A stretch of DNA of 8,185 bases from DATFIX01 sp047617305 (GTDB taxonomy: Archaea; Halobacteriota; Halobacteria; Halobacteriales; Natrialbaceae). The stretch lies in NCBI GenBank assembly GCA_047617305.1, contig JBLGCL010000132.1:1-8185 (forward strand), read 5' to 3'. Positions 1 through 5,407 of this stretch are shown in pieces. The position numbers and the translations under genes were made by a program. The first letter of the stretch is position 1. The number at the start of each line of letters is the position of its first letter. The notes under the pieces were generated by a model, which searched no databases, was not told where the DNA came from, and saw only the letters and a program-made list of their open reading frames with translations.

Positions 1-166
1 CCTCGAACAGGGCGTCGGGGTTCGCTTCCCGGTCGGGGTCGGTCGGGGCCAGCGCTTCCAGTTGTTCTTCGGGGGACGCCCTGTTCCCGCCGCGGCGGAT
101 GCCCGACGACCGAATTCGAGCCATTGCGGCCGCGTCAGCTTCGGACGCTCGGCGAAACGACGCCAT
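1..166 (-). CDS. GNAT-family N-acetyltransferase, N-terminal part (runs off the left edge)
   Basis: An open minus-strand frame begins at ATG 166 and stays open to base 1, giving about 55 residues with the C-terminus outside the window. It begins MASFRRASEADAAAMARIRS, which matches the usual first strand and helix of GNAT acetyltransferases (basic strand, then an acidic/Ala helix ending Ala-x-Ile). These enzymes move an acetyl group from acetyl-CoA to an amine. The acetyl-CoA-binding motif would lie outside the window, so neither substrate nor activity can be read. ATG 166 is preferred over the in-frame ATG at 214 because GGAG lies 8 nt upstream of it and the homologous-looking sequence starts there. 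A TACAAT-like box at 227-232 could be its promoter. The family call rests on the N-terminus alone. Confidence 0.55.
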   Translation of the reverse strand, partial: MASFRRASEADAAAMARIRSSGIRRGGNRASPEEQLEALAPTDPDREANPDALFE

Positions 167-259
167 AGGCGATGCTCCAGTAGTGGGGCTGAAACCGGTG
201 ACGATGGTGGGCATCGAGGACCAGGGATTGTAGCGTCGGCCGTTTCTTTCCACTCGCGC

Positions 260-376
260 TCAGCGGGTATCGACTCCATGGTCCGGGTGGGACCGCAGCG
301 TCGCTCGCACCTGCTCGGCCGCCTCGGCGGCGGCCATGGCGCGGTCTTCGTCGGAGAGTTGGACGATGTCAGTCAT
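260..376 (-). CDS. Possible small acidic protein, 38 residues
   Basis: ATG at 376 opens a frame of 38 codons ending in TGA at 260-262. The product begins MTDIVQLSDEDRAMAAAEAA and ends in HGVDTR. It is soluble and Asp/Glu/Ala-rich, probably mostly one helix, with no cysteine, membrane segment or signal peptide. Codon third positions are strongly G/C as in neighbouring genes, and the acidic composition is typical of haloarchaeal proteins. There is no Shine-Dalgarno sequence, but a TATA-like TTACAAGA (plus-strand 409-416) sits about 35-40 nt upstream of the ATG, which fits a very short leader. I do not recognise a family. It lies 103 nt downstream of the exporter operon and 93 nt upstream of the acetyltransferase on the same strand. 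It could be a chance frame. Confidence 0.4.
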   Translation of the reverse strand: MTDIVQLSDEDRAMAAAEAAEQVRATLRSHPDHGVDTR

Positions 377-416
377 CGTGTTTCACTACGCCCGTATCGG
401 TAAATGTCTCTTGTAA

Positions 417-436
417 GGTCAAATCGTCATTTGACC
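417..436. promoter_or_regulatory. Perfect 8-bp inverted repeat, possible operator or terminator hairpin
   Basis: GGTCAAAT (417-424), four bases CGTC, then ATTTGACC (429-436): two perfectly complementary 8-bp arms in an otherwise GC-rich setting. On the minus strand it directly abuts the TATA-like TTACAAGA that would serve the 38-residue frame, so it would cover the BRE region as an operator. It also lies about 40 nt after the stop of the upstream permease gene, so a transcription-stop role is possible. The sequence alone does not decide between these. Confidence 0.4.
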
Positions 437-453
437 CGTCACGACGTCGAACG

Positions 454-479
454 GCCGGAACCGTGATCGGTCGACCGGC
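454..479 (-). terminator. Hairpin just after the exporter operon stop codon
   Basis: Arms GCCGG (454-458) and CCGGC (475-479) enclose a second pairing, ACCG (460-463) with CGGT (468-471), around a TGAT loop. The hairpin begins at the last base of the permease stop codon. No clear T-run follows on the minus strand, and archaeal termination depends mainly on U-rich tracts. It may therefore protect or process the 3' end rather than terminate. Confidence 0.25.
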
Positions 480-1222
480 TACACACGCAGCGACCGGTAG
501 AACGCGCCCGTCGCGAGGAACGCGGCGAGGACGAAGTATCCCACCGATCCGAGCAGCGGATCGAGGCTCACGCTTTCCGTGAATCCCGCGTCGGTGGCCA
601 CCTTGATGACGCCGTGGGCGGGCAGGTACGTGGCGAGCCAGTGGTGCTCCTCGACCATCGGGTTCTGGAAGAAGAAGACGTCGATCATCGGGAGCATGAG
701 CATGGTGTAGACGCCGGCCAGCCGACTCAGGACGATTCCGGTGAGGGTCCCCAAAAGCCCGTACGTCAGCGCCACGATCAGCGAGGCGAGGACGATCCAG
801 CCGACGCGTTCGGGGACGAACTCGACGGACAGGACCGCGAGCGAGACCCCGATCGCGACCAGGCCGGCGATGCCGATCAGGGCATACCGGGCCAGCACGA
901 GCTGTGCGGGGCGATAGCCGGCGACGACGAGGCGGCCGTCCGCCTCCTGGGCCGTCAGCATGACGAACAACCCGGCGAGCCCCCCGATCAGCGCCCCCAT
1001 CATCGGGACCAGGAGGACGCCGTATACCTCGATCGTGGCGACCGGCGTCCGGCCCGCACCCGGGATCGTAATCGGGACTTGTGAGGTCGGGAGGACGTAA
1101 ACGAAGATACCGACGAAGTACGCCGGGAGGAAGAACAGGAGGGCGATCAGCACCGGCGTCCGAGCGTACTCGCGCAGCCCCATCTCGAAGGCCGTTCCGA
1201 GGCGTCCGCTTCCCGGAGTCAT
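479..1222 (-). CDS. ABC-2 type transporter permease (second permease of the operon)
   Basis: This 247-residue integral membrane protein should form half of the translocation path of an ABC exporter powered by the ATPase at 1985-2758. About six hydrophobic segments are visible, roughly residues 21-45, 66-90, 107-131, 141-166, 168-185 and 226-243. Between the second and third lies a cytoplasmic stretch, EADGRLVVAGYRPAQLVLAR, characteristic of small ABC-2 permeases. The other permease has a matching stretch in the same place, so the two look like paralogues forming a heterodimer. The ATG at 1222 overlaps the previous gene's TGA by 4 nt (ATGA), indicating translational coupling. No solute-binding protein is nearby, so export is more likely than uptake. 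Similar small permease pairs are often annotated as drug or fluoroquinolone exporters, but the substrate is unknown here. Confidence 0.85.
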   Translation of the reverse strand: MTPGSGRLGTAFEMGLREYARTPVLIALLFFLPAYFVGIFVYVLPTSQVPITIPGAGRTPVATIEVYGVLLVPMMGALIGGLAGLFVMLTAQEADGRLVVAGYRPAQLVLARYALIGIAGLVAIGVSLAVLSVEFVPERVGWIVLASLIVALTYGLLGTLTGIVLSRLAGVYTMLMLPMIDVFFFQNPMVEEHHWLATYLPAHGVIKVATDAGFTESVSLDPLLGSVGYFVLAAFLATGAFYRSLRV

Positions 1223-2001
1223 GCACCGATACCCCCATCACCGGTCAGGCGAACGTACAGGGCCGCCACGACGGCGAGCGCCACCAGGAGGTAGGCCACG
1301 CCGGCGAGGGCGTCGCCGGTCCGGATCGTGCCGTCGAACACCGCGTCCCGGAACAGCTGGTGGGGGAAGTGCAGCGGGAAGGCGTTCAGGATCGCCGCGT
1401 CCAGGTCGAGCATCCCGCTGGAGAGGAAGTCGTCGGCGTCGACGACGAAGACGATCACGAGCGATCCCTCCAGCGCCCGGGGCAGGACCGCCCCAACGAG
1501 CATCCCGATCAACCCGTAGATCAGGCCGGCCAGGGCGAGCCCGCCGAAGGCCGCAAGCGGCGCTTCGACCGGCGTGCTCCACCAGAGCACTCCAAGCGAA
1601 ACCAGGGTGATCACGAGCGTCCCCAGCACGACGGTGGCGAGTCGCGAGACGAACAGTTCGGCCCGCGAATACCCGCAGATACGGAGGCGTTCGTCTGCCT
1701 GCAGGGCGCTGATGACCTGGAACAGTCCCAGCACGCCAGCGAAGAACGCGACGGTGTAGACGGCCCCGTTGACCCGACCCAGCTCGACCATCTGCTCGGC
1801 GTCGAGAAACGGGAGCGACGGGAACGCCTCCATGGCCATGCCGTAGCCCTCGACCATGACGATCGGGAGCGCGACGACGAGGACGACGTTGATCGGCGTC
1901 CGGACGAACGCCCGGACGTGGGAACTCACGCCGGCCCGGAGCCGTCGCCCGCGGTCGGCCGCCGCCCCGGGCCCGGCCGTCGCTTCACGGGCGTCCGCCA
2001 T
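1219..2001 (-). CDS. ABC-2 type transporter permease (first permease of the operon)
   Basis: This 260-residue membrane protein has a hydrophilic N-terminal tail of about 30 residues and hydrophobic segments near residues 38-56, 80-100, 119-140, 150-174, 180-189 and 231-251. The loop QADERLRICGYSRAELFVSR (about 101-120) aligns by eye with EADGRLVVAGYRPAQLVLAR in the downstream permease, including ADxRL and GY. The later FPLHFPHQLFRDA also matches the position of LPAHGVIKVATDA there. The start at ATG 2001 is supported by GGGAG three bases upstream, inside the end of the ATPase gene, which it overlaps by 17 nt. Its stop overlaps the next start by 4 nt. It should pair with its neighbour and the shared ATPase in the cytoplasmic membrane; the substrate is not evident. 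Confidence 0.85.
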   Translation of the reverse strand: MADAREATAGPGAAADRGRRLRAGVSSHVRAFVRTPINVVLVVALPIVMVEGYGMAMEAFPSLPFLDAEQMVELGRVNGAVYTVAFFAGVLGLFQVISALQADERLRICGYSRAELFVSRLATVVLGTLVITLVSLGVLWWSTPVEAPLAAFGGLALAGLIYGLIGMLVGAVLPRALEGSLVIVFVVDADDFLSSGMLDLDAAILNAFPLHFPHQLFRDAVFDGTIRTGDALAGVAYLLVALAVVAALYVRLTGDGGIGA

Positions 2002-2758
2002 TCGCTCCCACCCCCCGGGGGTCGTCGCCGGCGTGCTCGGTCGGGTCCTGTCCGGTCACGTCGCTCAGCGTGCCGTCGGCGAGTTCGAGGATGCGGTCGA
2101 ACCGGTCGCGCTCGCTGACGAAGTGCGAGATGATCGCGATGGCGGTGCCGTTTTCGGTCAGCTCCTCGGTCAACTCCCAGAACGAGAGGTAGGTCTCCCA
2201 GTCGAACCCGGTGTAGGGCTCGTCGAGCATCAGCACGTCCGGGTCCTGCAATAGCGCGATCGAGAGGTTGACCTTCTGGCGGTTGCCGCCGCTGAGGTGA
2301 TCGACCCGGTAGTCGAGGAAGCGTTCGAACCCGAGGCGGTCGGCGTACTCGTCGCGAACCGTCTCGATCTCGTCGCCGTCCATCCCGTAGGCGGTCCCGA
2401 ACAGCCGGAACGTCTCCCGGACGGTCAGGCGGTCGTACAGCCGCGGCTCCTGTGGACACCAGCCGATCGACGTCTCCCGGGAGACGCTCCCGGCGTCGGC
2501 CTCCAGCGCTCCCACGAGAATCTTCATCAGCGTCGACTTGCCGGACCCGTTCTCGCCGACGATTCCGACGATCTCGCCCGGATAGATCGCCACGTCCGCG
2601 CCGTCCAGCACCTCGACGGTCCGGGTGAACGGGAGTGGGTATCGCGATCCGTAGGTCTTCTCGAGCCCGCTCGCGCGCAATACCGGGGCGTCCGTCGAAT
2701 CGTCGTCGCCGCCGGGGTCCACTTCGGCGTCTGCCGTATCCGCACGGTCTACGGTCAT
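1985..2758 (-). CDS. ABC transporter ATP-binding protein (exporter operon, first gene)
   Basis: This is the nucleotide-binding subunit that hydrolyses ATP to drive the two adjacent permeases. Numbered from ATG 2758, all core motifs are present: Walker A GENGSGKST (about 68-76), Q-loop Q103 in CPQE, signature LSGGNRQK (155-162), Walker B DVLMLDEP (174-181) and H-loop His212. The D-loop region reads TGFDWE instead of the common SGLDP, a mild departure. The N-terminal 20 residues and the C-terminal 30 are acidic and outside the domain. ATG 2758 is chosen; an in-frame GTG at 2764 adds two residues and is equally close to the predicted transcript start. It leads a three-gene operon with overlapping frames. 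Its promoter lies in the 65-base gap shared with the divergent regulator. Confidence 0.93.
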   Translation of the reverse strand: MTVDRADTADAEVDPGGDDDSTDAPVLRASGLEKTYGSRYPLPFTRTVEVLDGADVAIYPGEIVGIVGENGSGKSTLMKILVGALEADAGSVSRETSIGWCPQEPRLYDRLTVRETFRLFGTAYGMDGDEIETVRDEYADRLGFERFLDYRVDHLSGGNRQKVNLSIALLQDPDVLMLDEPYTGFDWETYLSFWELTEELTENGTAIAIISHFVSERDRFDRILELADGTLSDVTGQDPTEHAGDDPRGVGANGGRP

Positions 2759-2770
2759 ATTCACTATCTA

Positions 2771-2782
2771 CCGAACGTACGG
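2771..2782. promoter_or_regulatory. Candidate operator, near-palindrome CCGAACGTACGG
   Basis: Five of six base pairs are symmetric about the ACGT centre; only A2774/A2779 breaks the symmetry. It lies between the start codons of the exporter ATPase and the divergent GbsR/MarR-type regulator. It is downstream of the exporter's TATA-like box, close to its expected transcript start, where a bound dimer would block the exporter promoter. This placement suits autologous control by the adjacent regulator, but binding is inferred. Confidence 0.35.
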
Positions 2783-2790
2783 AACCAAAC

Positions 2791-2798
2791 GATTTTAC
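2791..2798. promoter_or_regulatory. TATA-like element GATTTTAC, possibly used in both directions
   Basis: This is the only AT-rich core in the gap between the exporter operon and the regulator. Read on the plus strand (ATTTTA), its centre is about 29 nt from the regulator ATG at 2824, with A-rich BRE-like CCAAACG upstream. Read on the minus strand (TAAAAT), a start about 26 nt downstream falls near 2768, about 10 nt before the ATPase ATG. One element may therefore place both transcripts with almost no leader. Confidence 0.45.
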
Positions 2799-2823
2799 TC
2801 TTTCGCCACGTAGGATCGTACCG

Positions 2824-3366
2824 ATGAGCGAATCGTCCGCCACCGTCCAGGACGCCCGCGAAGAAGTTATCTCGGCGCTGGAACGCGCCGCCGAAATCTA
2901 CGGGCTGAACCGGAGTTACGGCCGCCTCTACGGGATCCTCTACTTCGAAGAAGAGCCAGTGTCGCTCGACGAACTGGTCGAACGGAGCGGCTACGCCAAG
3001 TCGACCGTGAGCACCGTGATGCGGAAGATGGAGCGGTTGCACTTCGCGCACCGCCAGTCCCAACCCGGGGAGGGCAAGAAGGCCTTCTTCGAGGCGGAAC
3101 GGGACTTCTGGTACATCGTTCAGCGCCTCCTGGAACAGGAGGGCCTGCGCGAGATCGAGATCATGCAGCGGGCGCTTTCGTCGGCGATCGAGGACCTGGA
3201 GGCCGCGGACGGTGAGGTAGCCGACCGGGACCTGGAGCGCGTTCGATCCCTGAAGGCCACGTACGATCGCTGGGAGACGCTGGTCTCCTTGCTCACGAGT
3301 CGCCGCCTCGAGAAGGTGACGGACCTGGTAAAACACCTCCGGGCTTCCGGCGACGAAAGCGCTTAA
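2824..3366 (+). CDS. GbsR/MarR-family winged-helix transcriptional regulator
   Basis: This 180-residue DNA-binding protein has an amphipathic helix (about 8-30). A winged helix-turn-helix follows (about 31-95), with the recognition region SLDELVERSGYAKSTVSTVMRK cut as SLDELVERSGYAKS and TVSTVMRKMERL. The wing contains PGEGKKAFFEAE. The C-terminal half (about 96-178) is long, charged and helical, probably a dimerisation coiled coil, with a Glu/Arg-rich section near 105-145. The length and the GLNRSYGRLYGILYF lead-in are typical of the GbsR subgroup, whose members repress transporter or osmolyte genes. No ligand-binding pocket can be assigned. The start at ATG 2824 follows the TATA-like element by the usual distance; the frame is open further upstream, but that part runs through the exporter's promoter and start. 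Divergence from the ABC operon makes that operon the likely target. Confidence 0.85.
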   Translation: MSESSATVQDAREEVISALERAAEIYGLNRSYGRLYGILYFEEEPVSLDELVERSGYAKSTVSTVMRKMERLHFAHRQSQPGEGKKAFFEAERDFWYIVQRLLEQEGLREIEIMQRALSSAIEDLEAADGEVADRDLERVRSLKATYDRWETLVSLLTSRRLEKVTDLVKHLRASGDESA

Positions 3367-3367
3367 G
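3354..3367 (+). promoter_or_regulatory. hmgA promoter (BRE CGAAAGC plus TATA GCTTAAG)
   Basis: CGAAAGC (3354-3360) followed by GCTTAAG (3361-3367) is a textbook haloarchaeal BRE/TATA pair. Its centre is about 29 nt before the hmgA ATG at 3393, which predicts a leader of only a few bases. It overlaps the last codons and the TAA stop (3364-3366) of the upstream regulator gene, so hmgA need not depend on the regulator's transcript. Confidence 0.65.
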
Positions 3368-3392
3368 CCCCGGACGGTCAGTATCCGGGGGT

Positions 3393-4604
3393 ATGACCGA
3401 TCCAGCCGACCTCGCGGATCGCGTGCAGACCGGCGATCTCCGGCTGTACGAACTCGAGGAGCACGTCGATCCGGACGTCGCGGCGGCGGCCCGCCGGGAG
3501 TTCCTGGGCCGGGAAACGGACGCGACCCTCGAAGCCGTCGGCGATTACACGTTCGACGCGGCCGACGTCGAGGCGAACGTCGAGAACGCGATCGGCGCGG
3601 CGCAGGTGCCGATGGGCGTGGCCGGTCCGGTCCCGGTCGACGGCGGCTCGGCGGGCGGCGAGTACTACCTGCCGCTGGCGACGACCGAGGGGGCGCTCGT
3701 CGCCAGCGTGAACCGCGGTCTCGCGGTTATCAGGGATGCCGGTGGCGCGACGGCGCGGGTCACCGACTCGGGGATGACCCGGGCGCCGGTGTTCCGGGTT
3801 GAGGACGTCGCCGAGGCCGAAACCGTGGTCGAGTGGGTCGCCGACAACGAGGACGTCCTCCGGACGGCCGCCGAGTCCACTACCAGCCACGGCGAGTTGC
3901 TGGGCGTCGACCCCTACGTCGTCGGCGACTCGGTCTTCCTCCGCTTCGCCTACGACACCAAGGACGCGATGGGGATGAACATGGTCACGATCGCGACCGA
4001 GGAGGCCGCGGCAGTCGTCGAGGCGGAAACGCCCGCCTCGCTGGTCGCCCTGTCCGGCAACCTCTGTACCGACAAGAAGCCCGCCGCGATCGACGCCGTG
4101 GAGGGCCGCGGCCGAACCGTCACCGCCGACGTCCTGGTTCCCGAAGCGGTCGTCGTCAACCGCCTCGACACCACGGCCGGGGCGATCGCGGAGGCCAACA
4201 CCCGCAAGAACCTGATCGGGAGCGCCAAGGCCGGAAGCCTGGGGTTCAACGCCCAGGCCGCGAACGTGGTGGCGGCGGTCTTCCTGGCGACCGGCCAGGA
4301 CGCGGCCCAGGTCGTCGAGGGGGCGAACGCCATCACGACGATCGACGAGCGCGACGGCGACCTCTACGCCAGCGTCTCGCTGGCCTCCCTGGAGGTCGGG
4401 ACGGTCGGCGGCGGCACGGGGCTCGCGACGAACGCCGAGGCGCTCGACGTCATCGGGGTCCGAGGGGGCGGCGATCCGCCCGGTGACAACGCCGACGCGC
4501 TTGCCGAGGTCATCGCGGCCGGCGCGCTGGGCGGCGAACTCTCCCTGTTGACGGCGCTGGCTTCCCGGCACCTCGCCAGTGCCCACGAGTCGCTGGGGCG
4601 ATAG
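3393..4604 (+). CDS. hmgA: Hydroxymethylglutaryl-CoA reductase (NADPH), class I
   Basis: This enzyme reduces HMG-CoA to mevalonate with two NADPH, the committed step toward the isoprenoid side chains of archaeal membrane lipids, quinones and carotenoids. The 403 residues are soluble, without the membrane domain of eukaryotic versions, and of normal archaeal length. Catalytic positions are visible: Glu99 in ATTEGALVAS, the TDKK lysines (228-229) in GNLCTDKKPAAI, Asp303 in GQDAAQ and His398 near the end in ASAH. Other family signatures are ENAIG (64-68), TKDAMGMNM (189-197), KNLIGSAKAGS (272-282) and GTVGGGTG (336-343). The start at ATG 3393 fits the promoter spacing and the haloarchaeal N-terminus. 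All key residues are present, so it should be active. It ends 29 nt from a convergent membrane-protein gene. Confidence 0.97.
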   Translation: MTDPADLADRVQTGDLRLYELEEHVDPDVAAAARREFLGRETDATLEAVGDYTFDAADVEANVENAIGAAQVPMGVAGPVPVDGGSAGGEYYLPLATTEGALVASVNRGLAVIRDAGGATARVTDSGMTRAPVFRVEDVAEAETVVEWVADNEDVLRTAAESTTSHGELLGVDPYVVGDSVFLRFAYDTKDAMGMNMVTIATEEAAAVVEAETPASLVALSGNLCTDKKPAAIDAVEGRGRTVTADVLVPEAVVVNRLDTTAGAIAEANTRKNLIGSAKAGSLGFNAQAANVVAAVFLATGQDAAQVVEGANAITTIDERDGDLYASVSLASLEVGTVGGGTGLATNAEALDVIGVRGGGDPPGDNADALAEVIAAGALGGELSLLTALASRHLASAHESLGR

Positions 4605-4633
4605 AAGAAGGCCGGACCCGGTGCGGATTCGCG

Positions 4634-5005
4634 CTAGACGGACCCGTCGAGGAGGCCGACGCTTTGCAGCCCGGCGAAGAAGAGGGCCAGCCCGCTCGCT
4701 CCGAGCGTCCCCAGGGAGAAGGCCACGACCGCGGGATCGGCGATCGTCTGACCGACGATGCCGGTCGTCCACCCGACGACGGCGACCCCGTGGGCCGCCG
4801 CCGCGACGTGGCGTTCCACCCGGGCGTGGTGCGCGGCACCGGCGGTGAACCCGACCGCGAAGATCGCGTACGTGACGACGAGCGGATCCACCACGACGAT
4901 CGTCGCCCCGGCCACGCCCGTCACCACGCCCAGAGCACCTCCCAGCACGAGGACGCCCATCCCGAAGAGCCTGGTCCCCGGTTCCCTCCGGGTCACGTCG
5001 ACCAT
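4634..5005 (-). CDS. Small four-helix membrane protein, function unknown
   Basis: This 123-residue protein is almost entirely hydrophobic, with segments near residues 13-38, 41-57, 66-88 and 92-116. A short charged loop, HHARVERH (59-66), lies between helices two and three. It is rich in Gly, Ala and Val with many small-residue contacts. I recognise no enzyme or transporter motif. ATG 5005 is chosen over ATG 5020 because a clear TATA box (minus-strand TTTATA, 5029-5034) predicts transcription from about 5005. The 5020 codon would lie upstream of that and not be transcribed. If another promoter exists, the protein would be five residues longer. It is convergent with hmgA and divergent from the 41-residue membrane protein. 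Confidence 0.7.
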   Translation of the reverse strand: MVDVTRREPGTRLFGMGVLVLGGALGVVTGVAGATIVVVDPLVVTYAIFAVGFTAGAAHHARVERHVAAAAHGVAVVGWTTGIVGQTIADPAVVAFSLGTLGASGLALFFAGLQSVGLLDGSV

Positions 5006-5028
5006 AGTCGAAGTGGTCATACGAGGAA

Positions 5029-5034
5029 TATAAA
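5029..5034 (-). promoter_or_regulatory. TATA box for the four-helix membrane protein
   Basis: TTTATA on the minus strand is the best TATA match in the 180-base gap. A start about 26 nt downstream falls on the ATG at 5005, predicting a leaderless transcript and deciding the start codon of that gene. Confidence 0.55.
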
Positions 5035-5074
5035 CGCGATGGCCGATTCGGGGGATCCCTCGTCGTCCAGGTTC

Positions 5075-5092
5075 CACTTTCACTTCCACTCC
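5075..5092. repeat. Three tandem near-identical hexamers (CACTTT, CACTTC, CACTCC)
   Basis: Three six-base units beginning CACT follow one another without gaps. They end about 17 nt upstream of the TATA-like TTTAAT at 5109-5114, where an activator would bind relative to the small membrane gene. The array is short and could be chance. Confidence 0.3.
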
Positions 5093-5108
5093 GCACCCGT
5101 GGCTCGAC

Positions 5109-5114
5109 TTTAAT
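5109..5114 (+). promoter_or_regulatory. TATA-like element for the 41-residue membrane protein
   Basis: TTTAAT, preceded by CTCGAC, is the best plus-strand match in the gap. A start near 5138 would give a leader of about 48 nt, which agrees with this gene having a strong Shine-Dalgarno sequence, unlike the near-leaderless neighbours. Confidence 0.4.
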
Positions 5115-5173
5115 CGTTTCCAACGGCAATTCCACCACGCGTCCGTCGGGCGAGCACCCGCGGGCGCACTCAC

Positions 5174-5182
5174 GAGGTGATC
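5174..5182 (+). promoter_or_regulatory. Strong Shine-Dalgarno sequence GAGGTGATC
   Basis: Nine consecutive bases match the complement of the conserved archaeal 16S rRNA 3' end (AGGAGGTGATC). They end three bases before ATG 5186, with GAGGTG six bases from it. This is the best ribosome-binding site in the window and the main support for the 41-codon frame downstream. Confidence 0.65.
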
Positions 5183-5185
5183 ACG

Positions 5186-5311
5186 ATGTCCGTACCCGCC
5201 GACAAGATCCGCCGACGCGTCGCGCCGTGGCTCCGCCTGATAAAGCTCCTGCTGACGATCTGTCTGCTCGCGCTGGCGCTGTGGCGCGGCGTGGTCGTCC
5301 TCCCGTTGTGA
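5186..5311 (+). CDS. 41-residue single-helix membrane protein
   Basis: The frame from ATG 5186 to TGA 5309-5311 encodes a basic N-terminus (MSVPADKIRRRVAPW, Lys7, Arg9-11) and then one hydrophobic helix, about residues 17-40 (LRLIKLLLTICLLALALWRG and VVVLPL). The charge pattern predicts the N-terminus in the cytoplasm and the C-terminus outside. There is no lipobox or cleavage site. Evidence for expression is the nine-base Shine-Dalgarno match and an upstream TATA-like box. I know no family. Its size suggests a regulator or accessory subunit of a membrane complex, but nothing in the sequence names the partner. The opposite strand is open here too, but that reading has no promoter or membrane-like composition. 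Confidence 0.6.
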   Translation: MSVPADKIRRRVAPWLRLIKLLLTICLLALALWRGVVVLPL

Positions 5312-5314
5312 CGA

Positions 5315-5337
5315 TCCGCGACGTTGCGGTTCGCGGA
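5315..5337 (+). terminator. Hairpin after the 41-residue gene
   Basis: TCCGCGA (5315-5321) pairs perfectly with TCGCGGA (5331-5337) across a nine-base loop, beginning three bases after the stop codon. No T-run follows, so termination is uncertain; it could stabilise the transcript end. The remaining bases to 5407 show nothing recognisable. Confidence 0.25.
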
Positions 5338-5407
5338 CGACCGTCCCGGCCCGGATCCGTCGCCGTCGATCGAAGCGCGCCGAAACCACGAGGACCGCCG
5401 AGTCCCG

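Noticed and set aside
62..403. Plus-strand frame of 113 codons at the left edge
   Set aside because: Ser/Arg/Gly-rich antisense to the acetyltransferase start and the small acidic frame, with no promoter or family features.
369..1241. Long minus-strand frame of 290 codons over the second permease
   Set aside because: It is Arg/Pro/Gly-rich without domain features and lies on top of the hydrophobic permease frame at 479-1222, which has a coupled start and a family match.
3378..5138. Minus-strand frame of 586 codons opposite hmgA
   Set aside because: It is the antisense of hmgA, where high GC content suppresses stop codons. The product is Arg/Gly/Asp low-complexity and has no promoter.
5006..5389. 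Upstream extension of the four-helix membrane protein to 5389
   Set aside because: The added residues are Arg/Gln/Pro-rich, cross the TATA box, and are antisense to the 41-residue membrane gene.
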